The notes under the pieces: generated by a model | The model's input: only the letters and a program-made list of their open reading frames with translations | The model's database searches: none | Told to the model about the DNA's origin: nothing | Made by a program: the position numbers and the translations under genes | Part shown: in pieces, positions 1 through 8,610 of the stretch | Layout: each line of letters opens with the position of its first letter | Numbering within the stretch: position 1 is the first letter of the stretch | From: Phycisphaerales bacterium | GTDB taxonomy: Bacteria; Planctomycetota; Phycisphaerae; Phycisphaerales; Phycisphaeraceae | Reading direction: 5' to 3' | NCBI GenBank assembly: GCA_012031455.1 | Contig: JAAUTM010000015.1 | Coordinates: 1-10,831 of the forward strand | Length of the DNA stretch: 10,831 bases

Positions 1-28
1 ATTCGCACTTACACCGTACGACCCGGCT

Positions 29-1044
29 TCAACCTTGCGCCTTGACCAAAGGCCAAACCACAAATCGCAGTGAATCACGAACCCGACCGGGAGTTGGCCG
101 ACTGGACTTACGCTGCAACCTGCTGCGTAAACACCATGTCAGGTGTCCGATCATCCATGCCAGTTCCGTTATCAGTGCATAACCCCGACCATGATTTTTC
201 TGAAAGTATCTCCGACGTGAGTCAAACCAGTAACGTGGCAAGGGCTTCAGGTTATCCTGATTCTGTTTGACCCCCGAACTCTGCCCCACCAGATGCACCA
301 CGCGGGCAGCAGGAACATACCAGCATTCCCACCCCGCACGCCTGGCACGCAGACATAAATCTACTTCTTCGTAATACATGAAGTAGCCTTCGTCCAACAT
401 GCCCACCTGTTCCAGCACCGCCTGCGAATCACAAAACAAGCCCCTGATACCCAGTCGGTGGCGTATGTTTCCAATCGCACCGGCGGAGCTGTCACATGAC
501 GATGAAGCACCATCGTGATCAGCCCCCATGCCAATCCTGCATCCACTTCCCCCCAGAAATTCGGGAAACGAAACGCTGAGTTCTGCGGGCTGCTATCGGG
601 ATGTTCCAGCCTGCTCCCGGCGATGCCCGCTTTAGGATTTGCCTGCATGAAATTCACTAATGTCCGGATTGCCCCCGGCCGCACCAGGGTGTCAGGGTTC
701 AGTAGCATCACATATTCGGGCAATCGGCCTGGCCCCTGAGACGAGGCGTTTTGATCCTGCTGCATGGCCGCCCGGATAGCAGCGTTGTTCCCGCCAGCAA
801 ACCCGCTATTGGTGGCTAGGGGCAGCACCCCGGCCCAATGGCTCCACCCATGCGACTGGATTGCATTCTCCAATTGCGGTACTGAATCGTCCCCTGAAGC
901 GTTATCTGCCACGATTACCTGAATACTGATATCCCCGGCTTGTGCCACTTCCTCTGCGAGTGTTTGCAGACATTCGATGGTCAACCCCGCAGTGCGATAG
1001 TTGACGATGACGATCAGCAGGGAAATGGTTTTATCTGCCGACAT
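29..1044 (-). CDS. Family 2 glycosyltransferase (frameshifted)
   Basis: This is a GT-A fold inverting glycosyltransferase, of the kind that adds a sugar (often rhamnose-like) from a nucleotide donor to a lipid-linked glycan at the inner face of the membrane. The N-terminus reads SLLIVIVNYRT, followed by VADNASGDDS and, further on, LLNPDTLVRPGAI, which carries the metal and nucleotide-binding acidic region of the family. After a frame change near 417-426 the second half continues with GYFMYYEEVDLCLRARRAG (the acidic catalytic segment) and a VVHLVGQSSG segment. Restoring one base gives 339 codons, a normal family length, and the total then divides by three. The ATG at 1044 follows the ligase stop by 14 bases, so this is the last visible gene of the operon. 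The exact donor and linkage cannot be read from the sequence. The frameshift is probably a technical indel: coding potential resumes at the expected place. Confidence 0.88.
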
Positions 1045-1058
1045 CCGCTTTCAGCCAG

Positions 1059-2483
1059 TCAAGGCAAACCCTTCATCGTACTGATGCTTGACGCTGCGCC
1101 ATGCAATGATGGCACTATTCGCTGTGTTACAGGTCGTCCCGGCCCTCGTGCAAGCTGGGATTGGGTTACCTGTGGCAGGGCAAGCATCCCGCTCAATCCA
1201 CCCGCAAAGAGCACATACACAGGATTGACCATACCGTTGAAAAGACAATCGGTGGCATAAACACTCAAGAGTAAACATGCAAACAGGCTTCCCCCACCCA
1301 GCCATGGTCCGGGAAAACCGCGTTTGGCAAGCAAGGTAACAGGCGCCAGCAGCAGGCTAGCAAATAAACCTGCCAGTCCCACCAGCCCCGTACTACCCAA
1401 AGCGATCACCCAGAGACTGTCCACCCGCGGGTCAGTTGATTGCCCAGATCATCGGTGGGAAACATACGATTCCATCCGCCCCAACCAAACCAAGGCCGCT
1501 GCATCGCCTTGATGGTAAACAAATCTTCCTGCTGGAGTCGGGCACCAAGGGATTGCACGCGCTCGGCAGGAAACAAACCGCCAGCCAGTTCGAGCACTAT
1601 GTCACTGCTCAGAAGCCCTGTCATTCGTGCTGTGATGTAGCCCACCGGGATCAGCAACATCGCCAGCAAAACCCAGCGGGCCATACTACGAACATATATC
1701 ACAATCAAACCCACCAGCCCTGCCAGCATTAAGAGCGCCAGGGCATTTTTAGACTTGCATAAAACAGTGGTCAATCCGAGTAATACGACCCACACGACCA
1801 TGGGCAACCCCGCCCATTGTTTCATGATCCCGCAGCGCCACAGCACCAGCCCCGCCAAAGTCGCCGCCGCCATCCACAACGCAACCATGAGGCCATGTTG
1901 CATGAACACCATGGGGCGAAACCCGCCGTCCCGCATCTGCTGGAGAAAATTATGTTGATGAAAACCATAGAGCATGTTGTGCAACTGCGGACTCATGCGA
2001 ATCTCATACAAACAAAATGGCACATAGAGCAGTCCCCCGATAAAAATACCCTTGGCCAGTTCCAAAAGCCCCTGGGCATCGTAAAATAAATTCGTCCGAT
2101 CAGGTAAGTTACCCCCCAGGTCAGCGTCTGATTCAGAAGTGCCGACATCCCGTCATATAAACCCAGCCCGTTGGTGAGTGAAGCCAGCAATGGCGCCACA
2201 CACCACACGGCCATCGGCGCATCCAGCCAGTGCAGACGAATCCGGGTGATTCGCCCGGCATCCACCATCAGCGTCCCCAGCAGCACCCCCAGACTCGTGG
2301 CTGTCATTTTCGTGTAATCAGGAATGCCCGGCAGGGATAACTGACCATCGGGAGAAACAACCAGGCAGCCAAATACGCTATCACCACCGCTCTACGGGCA
2401 GGTAACGCCGCGAACATCAGTGCCACCATCGGCAACCAGCCCAACAGCACTAACAACGCAAAAGCATTGGGGGACTGTCCCAT
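1059..2483 (-). CDS. O-antigen ligase/polymerase-like membrane protein (frameshifted)
   Basis: This is a polytopic inner-membrane protein of the O-antigen ligase / Wzy polymerase type (Wzy_C-like), expected to join or transfer glycan repeat units on the outer face of the cytoplasmic membrane. Long hydrophobic segments cover most of it. The middle carries a periplasmic-loop-like stretch (YEIRMSPQLHNMLYGFHQH and then FRPMVFMQHGLMVALWMAA) that I associate with planctomycete members, and a later loop with RPWFGWGGWNRMFP, the typical 'GxGxG-like' loop before the last helices. Three frame changes break it, near 2341-2345, 2080 and 1422-1436. Adding one base at each gives 476 codons. The start ATG at 2483 overlaps the stop of the pyruvyl transferase as TGATG, indicating translational coupling. 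Polymerase and ligase cannot be told apart from sequence alone. Confidence 0.82.
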
Positions 2484-3914
2484 CAGCTTTCTTCGATCCT
2501 CCTCATCCTGTTTTCCTCTTCAACGGCATCGACCAAGGGTTTCCCCAAGCCCAGCACAGGAAGCAATACCCCCGTAAAAAATTCGCTGATCTGCCTGTGG
2601 ACCGCTGGCAATCCCGCCGCCAACCCTGCACGAAGTTCCCGCCTGTTTTCCCAGCATTGCTTGATTTCATCCATCGCCTGCGTCAAGTTGATAGTGCGTA
2701 GGTCCAGCACCGGGGCTGCATTTCCCAGCACTCCCATCACCCCAGCCGCCTTTTTGCTGTATGCCAGTGTCAACGTAGGCACCCCCTGCGACACGGCACC
2801 GATGCACGCATGCATCCGCGCCCCGATCATCAATTCACAACGCCCCCAGCAAGGCCTTGGTTTCACAGACCCCCAGCGGACGATCAATCCAGCACACCCG
2901 TTGCGGATGCCCTGCATACCACTGATCGTGAACCAAGCCACACGCTAAGGAATCAGGCCAGTCATGTCCGCCAATGCTCAGGTTTTCACGGTACTTGGCC
3001 GGATCCTCCGGGCGCACATGCGGCACGAGCATCAATATCGCATTGGTCTCCTGCATCACCCATTGAATCACACCTTCGATCAGCCTGCGGTAATCCGCAG
3101 CCATGCCGAACACCCGCTCGGATGATAAAGAAGCCCGCTCACGTTCAACCCGATCACCGGCCTGCCGCCAGCCTTGCGCAGCACTCAGGGATCGCTTCCT
3201 CCGCCGGTTCAACCGCTGGCAGTGAAAACGCCACATCCGGACAATACACGGCATGGGGATGCTCGTACCCAAGCAATTTTTTAAGCTCATCCAATCCCTG
3301 GACCTCGCGCGTAGCCACCAGCTTGGCTTGCTTGAGCAGCCGAATCGCCCGTGCCCGGCAAGCCGGATCGCTCTCAAACGGCCCAAAGGTCTGAGGCATA
3401 TAAACCAGCGGTATGTTCATCTGCAAAGCCAGTTCATCCAAGTCTGCAATCATCCCGAATCCCACGGCCCGTAAATGTCCGCAAACGAATCACCCCCCGC
3501 CAGTTCCAGCACTGCGATGGCCTGACTCAAGGTGCGATAGGTCGTACTTTTCTGCTGCAATGTCGGTGCCAGCATCCCCGCAGAAAGCCCTGCAGTTGAT
3601 GGTAAAGCCGCATCCGCCTGCTGCCATCACTACACCGCCACTGATCGGCATAATGCAAACCCAGTCGGCTGAATTCCACTGCGGGAGCATCGCCCATCGG
3701 CACCCGATATTCAGCTACAGCCGACCACCCCTGCACATGACACTTCACCCCCGGCAAGGCGTTCCTTAAATTCACCACGCTGGCCAAACCCAATGCCGTC
3801 ACCCCCCAGGTTACCTGTGTCCGGAGCGGCACCAAGAATCACCAGTTCAGGTCCCTTGACGATGGCTCGTTGGGCGGGATTCATCTCTGCAGGCTGTGTT
3901 TCCAGTGCGGTCAT
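2483..3914 (-). CDS. Polysaccharide pyruvyl transferase family protein (multiply frameshifted)
   Basis: This belongs to the polysaccharide pyruvyl transferase family (CsaB/WcaK-like, PF04230), which adds ketal-linked pyruvate from phosphoenolpyruvate to a sugar and gives the polymer negative charge. The N-terminus has LVILGAAPDTGNLG followed, one frame over, by VTALGLASVVNLRNALPG, a Rossmann-type start. Then come a GGDSFADIYGPW segment, IPLVYMPQTFGPF, VYCPDVAFSLP, IGLNVSGLLY, ERVFGMAADYRRLI and LMIGARMHACIGAVSQGVP; the RMHA motif with its His is a hallmark of the family. At least six frame changes occur: in the C6 run at 3802-3807, somewhere in 3540-3670, near 3460, near 3160, near 3123, and in the C5 run at 2843-2847. 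Length after repair is about 477 codons. The ATG at 3914 overlaps the upstream stop as ATGA. A real pseudogene cannot be excluded, but conserved blocks survive on both sides of each shift. Confidence 0.8.
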
Positions 3915-4702
3915 CGATTTGACGTGTTATTCAATAGAAAATGATTGCTCCAGCCAGTTTCAAGCTGGCTTGTGAGCAAGGGTAGTTGCGTTCGCAATTG
4001 TTCCAACGATTGCATCCACCACCGGCTGGCACGCACTTCATTCTGTAAAACCGCTGGATATCGATAGCGAATCACCCGTGCCGGGTTGCCCCCGACAATG
4101 GCAAAATCAGGCACGTCACGTGTCACCACCGCCCCGGCTGCCACCACCGCCCCCAAACCAATACTTTTGCAACCCGGGGTGATAATCGCTCTTGCTCCAA
4201 GCCAGGCATCGTGACCAATCTCAAGCGGCACAAAATCCATCGTGTCCCTGGCTACCACTCCCAATTCATGATTGAAGAAAAACGGATGCGTGGATAACCG
4301 ATCTAGTGGATGATTCCGTCGCAACGGCAAAACCCCCATGGCGATTGAAACATACCGACCCACTGTGACTCCCGCAGGGAAATTGCCCGGTTCCATCATC
4401 GGCCCATAACTATATGCCCCCACCCTCACCCCATAGTTTTTATCCAGCAACACCCGTAAACTCTGCGAGTGCATCCATCCACCTTCCAGCCTGAGTACCG
4501 CCGCCAGCAATCTCCGCGATAACCTTCCCCCTCCGCCCCGATGCAGGCGCACCAGCAAGTTACCCAACCCGCAACGATTGAGTTCTTCCTTCCGCCAAAG
4601 GGGTTCGTCCCCCAGAGGTGAAAACACGGGTTCATCCACCTGTCCATTGGCCGGAACCTGACACTCTTTGATGACTTCCAGTTTCTTTTGGATAGTGAGC
4701 AT
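3911..4702 (-). CDS. CatB-like hexapeptide-repeat O-acyltransferase
   Basis: This is an intact 263-residue left-handed beta-helix acyltransferase of the CatB/XAT type, expected to transfer an acetyl group from acetyl-CoA to a sugar hydroxyl. Hexapeptide-repeat coils are visible around residues 95-125 (YSYGPMMEPGNFPAGVTVGRYVSIAMGV in two parts) and 165-210 (IGHDAWLGARAIITPGC, IGLGAVVAAGAVVTRDV, then FAIVGGNPARVIRYRY). Between them lies RRNHPLDRLSTHPFFFN, the loop with the catalytic His seen in this subgroup. About 80 extra N-terminal residues precede the helix and carry no motif I recognise. The start ATG directly abuts the flippase stop (TGA-ATG) and the stop overlaps the next start as ATGA, so it sits tightly inside the operon. 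Probable role is O-acetylation of the glycan or a precursor sugar; the acceptor is unknown. Confidence 0.88.
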   Translation of the reverse strand: MLTIQKKLEVIKECQVPANGQVDEPVFSPLGDEPLWRKEELNRCGLGNLLVRLHRGGGGRLSRRLLAAVLRLEGGWMHSQSLRVLLDKNYGVRVGAYSYGPMMEPGNFPAGVTVGRYVSIAMGVLPLRRNHPLDRLSTHPFFFNHELGVVARDTMDFVPLEIGHDAWLGARAIITPGCKSIGLGAVVAAGAVVTRDVPDFAIVGGNPARVIRYRYPAVLQNEVRASRWWMQSLEQLRTQLPLLTSQLETGWSNHFLLNNTSNR

Positions 4703-6100
4703 TCAACTGGGTAGATTAAGATAAAAACCACCGCCTGTGATCCACCACCGAATCCCCAGCACCATGGCTGTGCAAACCACGAAACCCACCGTTGCCAGTG
4801 CATCCTGACCCAGCAGCAGAATGCCTTCTTTTTTCATTCCCCACCAAACGCCGAATTGCCGCAGCCAGCCAGCCATCGCCACCGCCATCACCAATCCCGT
4901 CAAACCTGCCAGGTGGTAACCCACCACCATCGCGCTGATGCCGATGACCAGCCTTAGTCCATTCCCCAAAGCCAATCCTTTGGGCTTGCCCAATGCCAGC
5001 AGTGTCCAATCACTGGCGCAGGCCAGCACCGATGTCCACAATCCAATGCTCAGCAGTGCCAGCATCCACCCCGCCTGATGGTACCGCGAATCGTAAAGCT
5101 GATGAATCAGTACGTCCGCAAGTCCCACCATCAGCGAAGCACCCAGCATCCCTGCCAGCAGAATCGGCTGACGGTACCTGCGCAGTTTTTGTCGTAGCTC
5201 TTCCCTCGTCAATGTTGCCTGTCGGGACACCCACGGGAACACCACCTGATTGCCCAGCCGGGAAAGCAGATCCATCGGCATCGCAGCAAACATCACCGCA
5301 ATCGAATAAACACCAAGCACCTCCAGCGACAACATCTTGCCTAGCACTAGTCGATCGCTCTGCATCGCAATAAAGGCAATCGCGGTGTTGAGCAAAGCCC
5401 ATCGGCCCATCCCGGCCATGCTCGACAGGCACGAACGATCCCAGTGCAGCCGATTGGCTTCCCCCGGCAACATGACATGACTTAACATGGTCTTGATCAT
5501 CGCCCCGATCAATGCACCGGCCACGAGTGCCAGCACATGGGGATGAAACCATGCCCACAGAACCATCGCCATGACTCCGGCCAGCCCTGACAGAAGTTCC
5601 ACCGCCGTGATCAGGGCAACCTGCATATGCCGTTGTGCAGTGAACAGCTTGGTGGATGCCAGCCCCTGAATCACAGCCGTGAAAGCCGCCAGGGGCAATA
5701 TCCAAAGAATCTGCGGCTCGGCATAAATCAGAGCAATCGGCCAGGCCAGCAGACATGCGGTCATCCATAAAACCAGGCCGCGTATAACCTGTACAGTCCA
5801 GGCGGTGTTCAGGAAGGCTGGCTCATCGCCACGGGGGTTCTGAACAATCGAAAGCCCGATGCCCACATCCGAGAACATCGCCAGTCCGATGATGAACACA
5901 TTGATCAGTGCCATCAACCCAAATGCTTCCGGGAACAGCAACCGGGTCATGACCAGATTACCTGCCAGACGCAAAATCTGCCCCAACCCAAAACCCGCCA
6001 GAGACCAGAAAGAGGCACGGACGGTGCGTGAGGCAGGTAGTCCACGCATCATACCGATGAACGAGGGTATCAGAGTAGGATTTATAGTTTTACTGGTCAA
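4703..6100 (-). CDS. Oligosaccharide flippase (Wzx/PST type)
   Basis: This is an intact membrane protein of up to 465 residues, of the polysaccharide transporter (MOP superfamily, Polysacc_synt_3-like) type that flips lipid-linked oligosaccharides across the cytoplasmic membrane. The opening FWSLAGFGLGQILRLAGNL followed by VMTRLLFPEAFGLMAL is the classic first-helix signature of Wzx/TuaB-like proteins. More than ten hydrophobic segments follow, with short basic loops, and FSDVGIGLSIVQNPRG is also typical. The longest frame opens with TTG at 6100; two ATG codons at 6052 and 6049 are the other candidates and neither choice has a clear Shine-Dalgarno sequence, so the first 16 residues are uncertain. 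It lies 31 bases after the PEP-CTERM gene and abuts the acyltransferase start. Confidence 0.92.
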   Translation of the reverse strand: MTSKTINPTLIPSFIGMMRGLPASRTVRASFWSLAGFGLGQILRLAGNLVMTRLLFPEAFGLMALINVFIIGLAMFSDVGIGLSIVQNPRGDEPAFLNTAWTVQVIRGLVLWMTACLLAWPIALIYAEPQILWILPLAAFTAVIQGLASTKLFTAQRHMQVALITAVELLSGLAGVMAMVLWAWFHPHVLALVAGALIGAMIKTMLSHVMLPGEANRLHWDRSCLSSMAGMGRWALLNTAIAFIAMQSDRLVLGKMLSLEVLGVYSIAVMFAAMPMDLLSRLGNQVVFPWVSRQATLTREELRQKLRRYRQPILLAGMLGASLMVGLADVLIHQLYDSRYHQAGWMLALLSIGLWTSVLACASDWTLLALGKPKGLALGNGLRLVIGISAMVVGYHLAGLTGLVMAVAMAGWLRQFGVWWGMKKEGILLLGQDALATVGFVVCTAMVLGIRWWITGGGFYLNLPS

Positions 6101-6131
6101 TACAGACTGACTACCAATGTCAATATTAATG

Positions 6132-7220
6132 TCATGAATGCGATCTTCGTCGCCCGAAGATTAATAACCCACCCAAGGCACACAACGTAAGCGCCGCTGG
6201 TTCGGGAACGATGATGGCCGTGACTTCAAAGTTATCAAAATTGATTGCCTGTATATCATTGAGGTATTCGTAGCTGGCAAAATATATACCCGTGGCCTGG
6301 ATGTCCACAAATGTACGGGATGTGAATATTGCGTTAGTAGGATCGAACTCAATATCATACAAACCCTGGGGGTAGTAGGCTGCCCACAAGGTTTCCGTCG
6401 GGTTGATTTCAACGGTCGCACCAAAGTATGCAACAGGTGAATTGAAGGATGACTCGACTGGTGCCAACACGGTGGCCTGGCTGATCCAGAAGCCCTGATC
6501 GTCCTGCACCACAAACCGGCCATCTTCGACATTCCACCAATGACGAATAAGGTCCACACTCATCTTGCTATCAGAGTTAAACCCCACTGGGCCTTCGTCC
6601 AGGCCATTGAGAAAGCCTTCTTTCTTCCACATCCACAACGCAGTGAAATTGGTACCTGCCCCCGGGGTGGCTCTGTAGGTTGTCCACAAAGGATTCCAAG
6701 GGTCGGTGACAAACAGGGTCATATCTTCCCAGTTGGGCCCTGCTCCGGTCTGGAAGCGAGGGATGCTGTGTGGATAGCGTGGATCCAACCCATTCCAAGG
6801 GGTGCCATCCGGGTTCAGGTGCGCTCCATCGATTTGAACACTTGATTGAGCCATGCCAAGAGCTGCTGAAGAAATGGTGCGGTTCAGATATCGGGACACA
6901 ATGCCGCCGAAAAATACTCCGCTGGTTTTGTCGGCATGATAGATGTGCTCACTGGGGCCACCTGGGACTGGGGGTTTGGGGTTTAGTGGATCCGTCATGC
7001 TGAACGAGTAGTAGGAAAGTGAATCAATAGCCTGCCCATCATTGTTTAAATCCAACCCATTGATGAAAAAGGGATTTCGACTGCGATATTGCACCCCAAA
7101 ACGATCATCTGGGATGTAGTCATTCCACCACTTTACCATTGTGCTGGACTGCCCCATCGTTAGTGAACTTTGCAGTAAGATGGCCACAGTCATCGCGCCA
7201 CCGATTAAATTACGATTCAT
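6132..7220 (-). CDS. PEP-CTERM sorting-domain protein, secreted
   Basis: This intact 362-residue exported protein has an N-terminal signal peptide (MNRNLIGGAMTVAILLQSS, cleavage probably after LTMGQS) and a C-terminal PEP-CTERM tail: VPEP, a hydrophobic helix (AALTLCALGGLLIFG) and RRR. By established knowledge of the family, such tails are recognised and cut by an exosortase, and the genes often sit with exopolysaccharide loci. The body is rich in Trp, Tyr, Asn and Gly and looks like a beta-sandwich. Near residue 57 it has DLNNDGQAID, an EF-hand/dockerin-like calcium loop that is single, not paired. I recognise no enzyme domain. A strong Shine-Dalgarno sequence precedes the ATG. The gene separates the regulators and serine-acetyltransferase-like gene from the glycan genes, suggesting that its product works with the polysaccharide, perhaps as a matrix protein. 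Confidence 0.9.
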   Translation of the reverse strand: MNRNLIGGAMTVAILLQSSLTMGQSSTMVKWWNDYIPDDRFGVQYRSRNPFFINGLDLNNDGQAIDSLSYYSFSMTDPLNPKPPVPGGPSEHIYHADKTSGVFFGGIVSRYLNRTISSAALGMAQSSVQIDGAHLNPDGTPWNGLDPRYPHSIPRFQTGAGPNWEDMTLFVTDPWNPLWTTYRATPGAGTNFTALWMWKKEGFLNGLDEGPVGFNSDSKMSVDLIRHWWNVEDGRFVVQDDQGFWISQATVLAPVESSFNSPVAYFGATVEINPTETLWAAYYPQGLYDIEFDPTNAIFTSRTFVDIQATGIYFASYEYLNDIQAINFDNFEVTAIIVPEPAALTLCALGGLLIFGRRRSHS

Positions 7221-7418
7221 TAGTCCAGCCTCCCTTATTAATCAAACGAACATGGATCACGGCCCAACCATACCGAAGTATTCATAAATACCCGGCATAG
7301 CATCGGCTGATGATCCCATTAGCATAAGCCCAAGTAATCCAGCACAACGAGTCCCTCAACAATACTTGCAGTGAACCCGAATCCAAATACATTGTGTTAA
7401 AAATATGTTCAAAATCGG
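7221..7418 (-). other. Intergenic gap inside the gene cluster
   Basis: These 198 bases separate the serine-acetyltransferase-like gene from the PEP-CTERM gene. I see no gene, no strong hairpin followed by a T run, and no clear sigma-54 site. A weak sigma-70-like pair (TTGAAC, 17 bases, TATTTG on the minus strand, beginning about 7411) is the best promoter candidate and matches poorly at -10. The gap is the one place in the cluster where a second transcript could start or where transcription could pause or stop. Confidence 0.5.
7229..7236 (-). promoter_or_regulatory. Strong ribosome binding site of the PEP-CTERM gene
   Basis: Read on the minus strand this is AAGGGAGG, eight bases before the ATG at 7220. 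It is the clearest Shine-Dalgarno sequence in the window. The other operon genes rely on overlaps or have weak sites, so the PEP-CTERM protein may be made at a higher level than its neighbours. That last point is inference. Confidence 0.75.
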
Positions 7419-7997
7419 TTATGGCTTCATCGTAACCTGCACAGACCGTGCTGGCACCCCCACGGCTGTTGCCCCGGCTTGGATGTCAGACACCACCACT
7501 GCGCCGGCTCCAATTTTGGCACGATCGCCGACTTTTACAGGGCCAAGGATGCAGGTGTGGCAACCAATCATGACATGATCGCCAATGACCGGCCCACCGG
7601 GTTTTGAACCAGCTCCGATGGTGCAAACCTGATGAATGGCACAGTCCGCACCAATCTTGGCCCAAGGGAAAACCTGAATGGGTCCGACATGGGGTATCAA
7701 CATGCCAGGCCCGATCTCTGCCTGTGAGTTCAGGTTGATGTGGGTTACCAGCGTCAGTAATTTTTTAAGGACACCCACCACCAGCTTGATGGGTAACCAA
7801 AGGATGCCTGGTCGTGCCTGGCGTAGAAAACGTTGCAATCGGTAAATCGTCAGTGCCCAGAAACCTTCTGATGCCCAGCCGTTGTACCCATGGGCTCGAA
7901 AACGTGCCAAATCTGCTTGCCAGCAGCGCCATTGACTCTCCCCGGCCCAAGCTTTGACTGTATTCCCATCATATTTCAATACGACAATCGCTTCCAC
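7419..7997 (-). CDS. Serine-acetyltransferase-like hexapeptide transferase
   Basis: This intact 192-residue protein resembles serine O-acetyltransferase (CysE) and the EpsB-like acetyltransferases of exopolysaccharide clusters. The N-terminal part (WRCWQADLARFRAHG, then FWALTIYRLQRFLR) matches the short helical region of exopolysaccharide-associated members. The left-handed beta-helix follows from about residue 90: INLNSQAEIGPGMLIPHVGP, AKIGADCAIHQVCTIGAG, VIGDHVMIGCHTCILGPV, AKIGAGAVVVSDI, and the closing AVGVPARSV. The His in IPHVGP and that in AIHQVCTIG are the conserved positions around the active site. The frame opens with GTG at 7997; an in-frame TAA lies just upstream and no in-frame ATG is near the start, so GTG is the best choice. 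It lies 26 bases after the antiterminator. Sugar or amino-sugar acetylation is more likely than cysteine synthesis given the neighbours, but serine acetylation cannot be excluded. Confidence 0.87.
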   Translation of the reverse strand: MEAIVVLKYDGNTVKAWAGESQWRCWQADLARFRAHGYNGWASEGFWALTIYRLQRFLRQARPGILWLPIKLVVGVLKKLLTLVTHINLNSQAEIGPGMLIPHVGPIQVFPWAKIGADCAIHQVCTIGAGSKPGGPVIGDHVMIGCHTCILGPVKVGDRAKIGAGAVVVSDIQAGATAVGVPARSVQVTMKP

Positions 7998-8023
7998 CCC
8001 AAGTTACTCGAGCAACAACCTAT

Positions 8024-8609
8024 TCAATTTGTCGGGGCCACCACCTCCAGAAGGCTGGCATCGACTTCAATTCCCATCGCCCGGCCAAGCATGTTGACTT
8101 GCAGGATCAGGCGGTCGGGCCGGGTGCGGGATTCAATCAAACCCTGCAAGCCCTTGAGCGGGCCAGCCCGTACCTCCACCCGTACCCCGACCTGCAAGTA
8201 GGGATGCGGGTCCAACGCAGCTTTATGGGAAAGTGCAAAGTAAAGATTGCGGATTTCCCATTCCAAGCGGGACTGATCCGCTACGTTGATGATGGAAACA
8301 ATCCGTTTGGTACGGTCGATTTCGTAAGCCTGTTCATGCGAGCCACGCAGAAAAACGTAGCTGGGGAACAGGGGCAGATCGACCTTGACCTTGCGTTTGC
8401 CATGAAACCGGGCTTGATTTGACCAGGGGCAGGTAATGGGGAATACCCATGGCCGAGAGCACTTCGGTCACGGCTTTTTCCTGCCGGCTGCGGGTGTGCA
8501 GGATGTACCACAGCCCGGGGGCATCAAACGGATTGAGGGAAAGTTCATCGTTCACGATCGATTCGCTCACGGATGGAACCAAGCAGGTTGAACTGTTGAG
8601 TTGCAGCAT
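8024..8609 (-). CDS. NusG/UpxY/RfaH-like transcription antitermination factor (frameshifted)
   Basis: This is a specialised NusG paralogue. The N-terminal NGN domain begins at about residue 34 with WYILHTRSRQEKAVTEVLSA and continues with MGIPHYLPLVKSS. After a frame change at 8409-8413 it runs on as RFHGKRKVKVDLPLFPSYVF, then RTKRIVSIINV. The C-terminal KOW domain is seen in VGVRVEVRAGPLKGLQGLI. In this family (RfaH, UpxY, LoaP) the protein binds RNA polymerase and lets it read through long operons, often polysaccharide ones. Removing one C from a CCC run (an insertion) gives 195 codons exactly. The ATG at 8609 is chosen because it lies one base after the regulator's stop; an earlier GTG at 8639 would overlap the regulator. 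It is too diverged and too specialised in context to be housekeeping NusG, as no secE or ribosomal protein gene is adjacent. Confidence 0.85.
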
Positions 8610-8610
8610 T

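Noticed and set aside
7283..7392. Short minus-strand frame opening with ATG at 7392, and an overlapping hydrophobic run before the PEP-CTERM gene
   Set aside because: About 35 codons, no ribosome site, no recognisable peptide. The hydrophobic run lacks a start and a charged N-terminus.
7221..7418. Sigma-54 (PrsR-type) promoter ahead of the PEP-CTERM gene
   Set aside because: I looked for GG-N10-GC with TGGCAC/TTGC context on the minus strand and found no convincing match.
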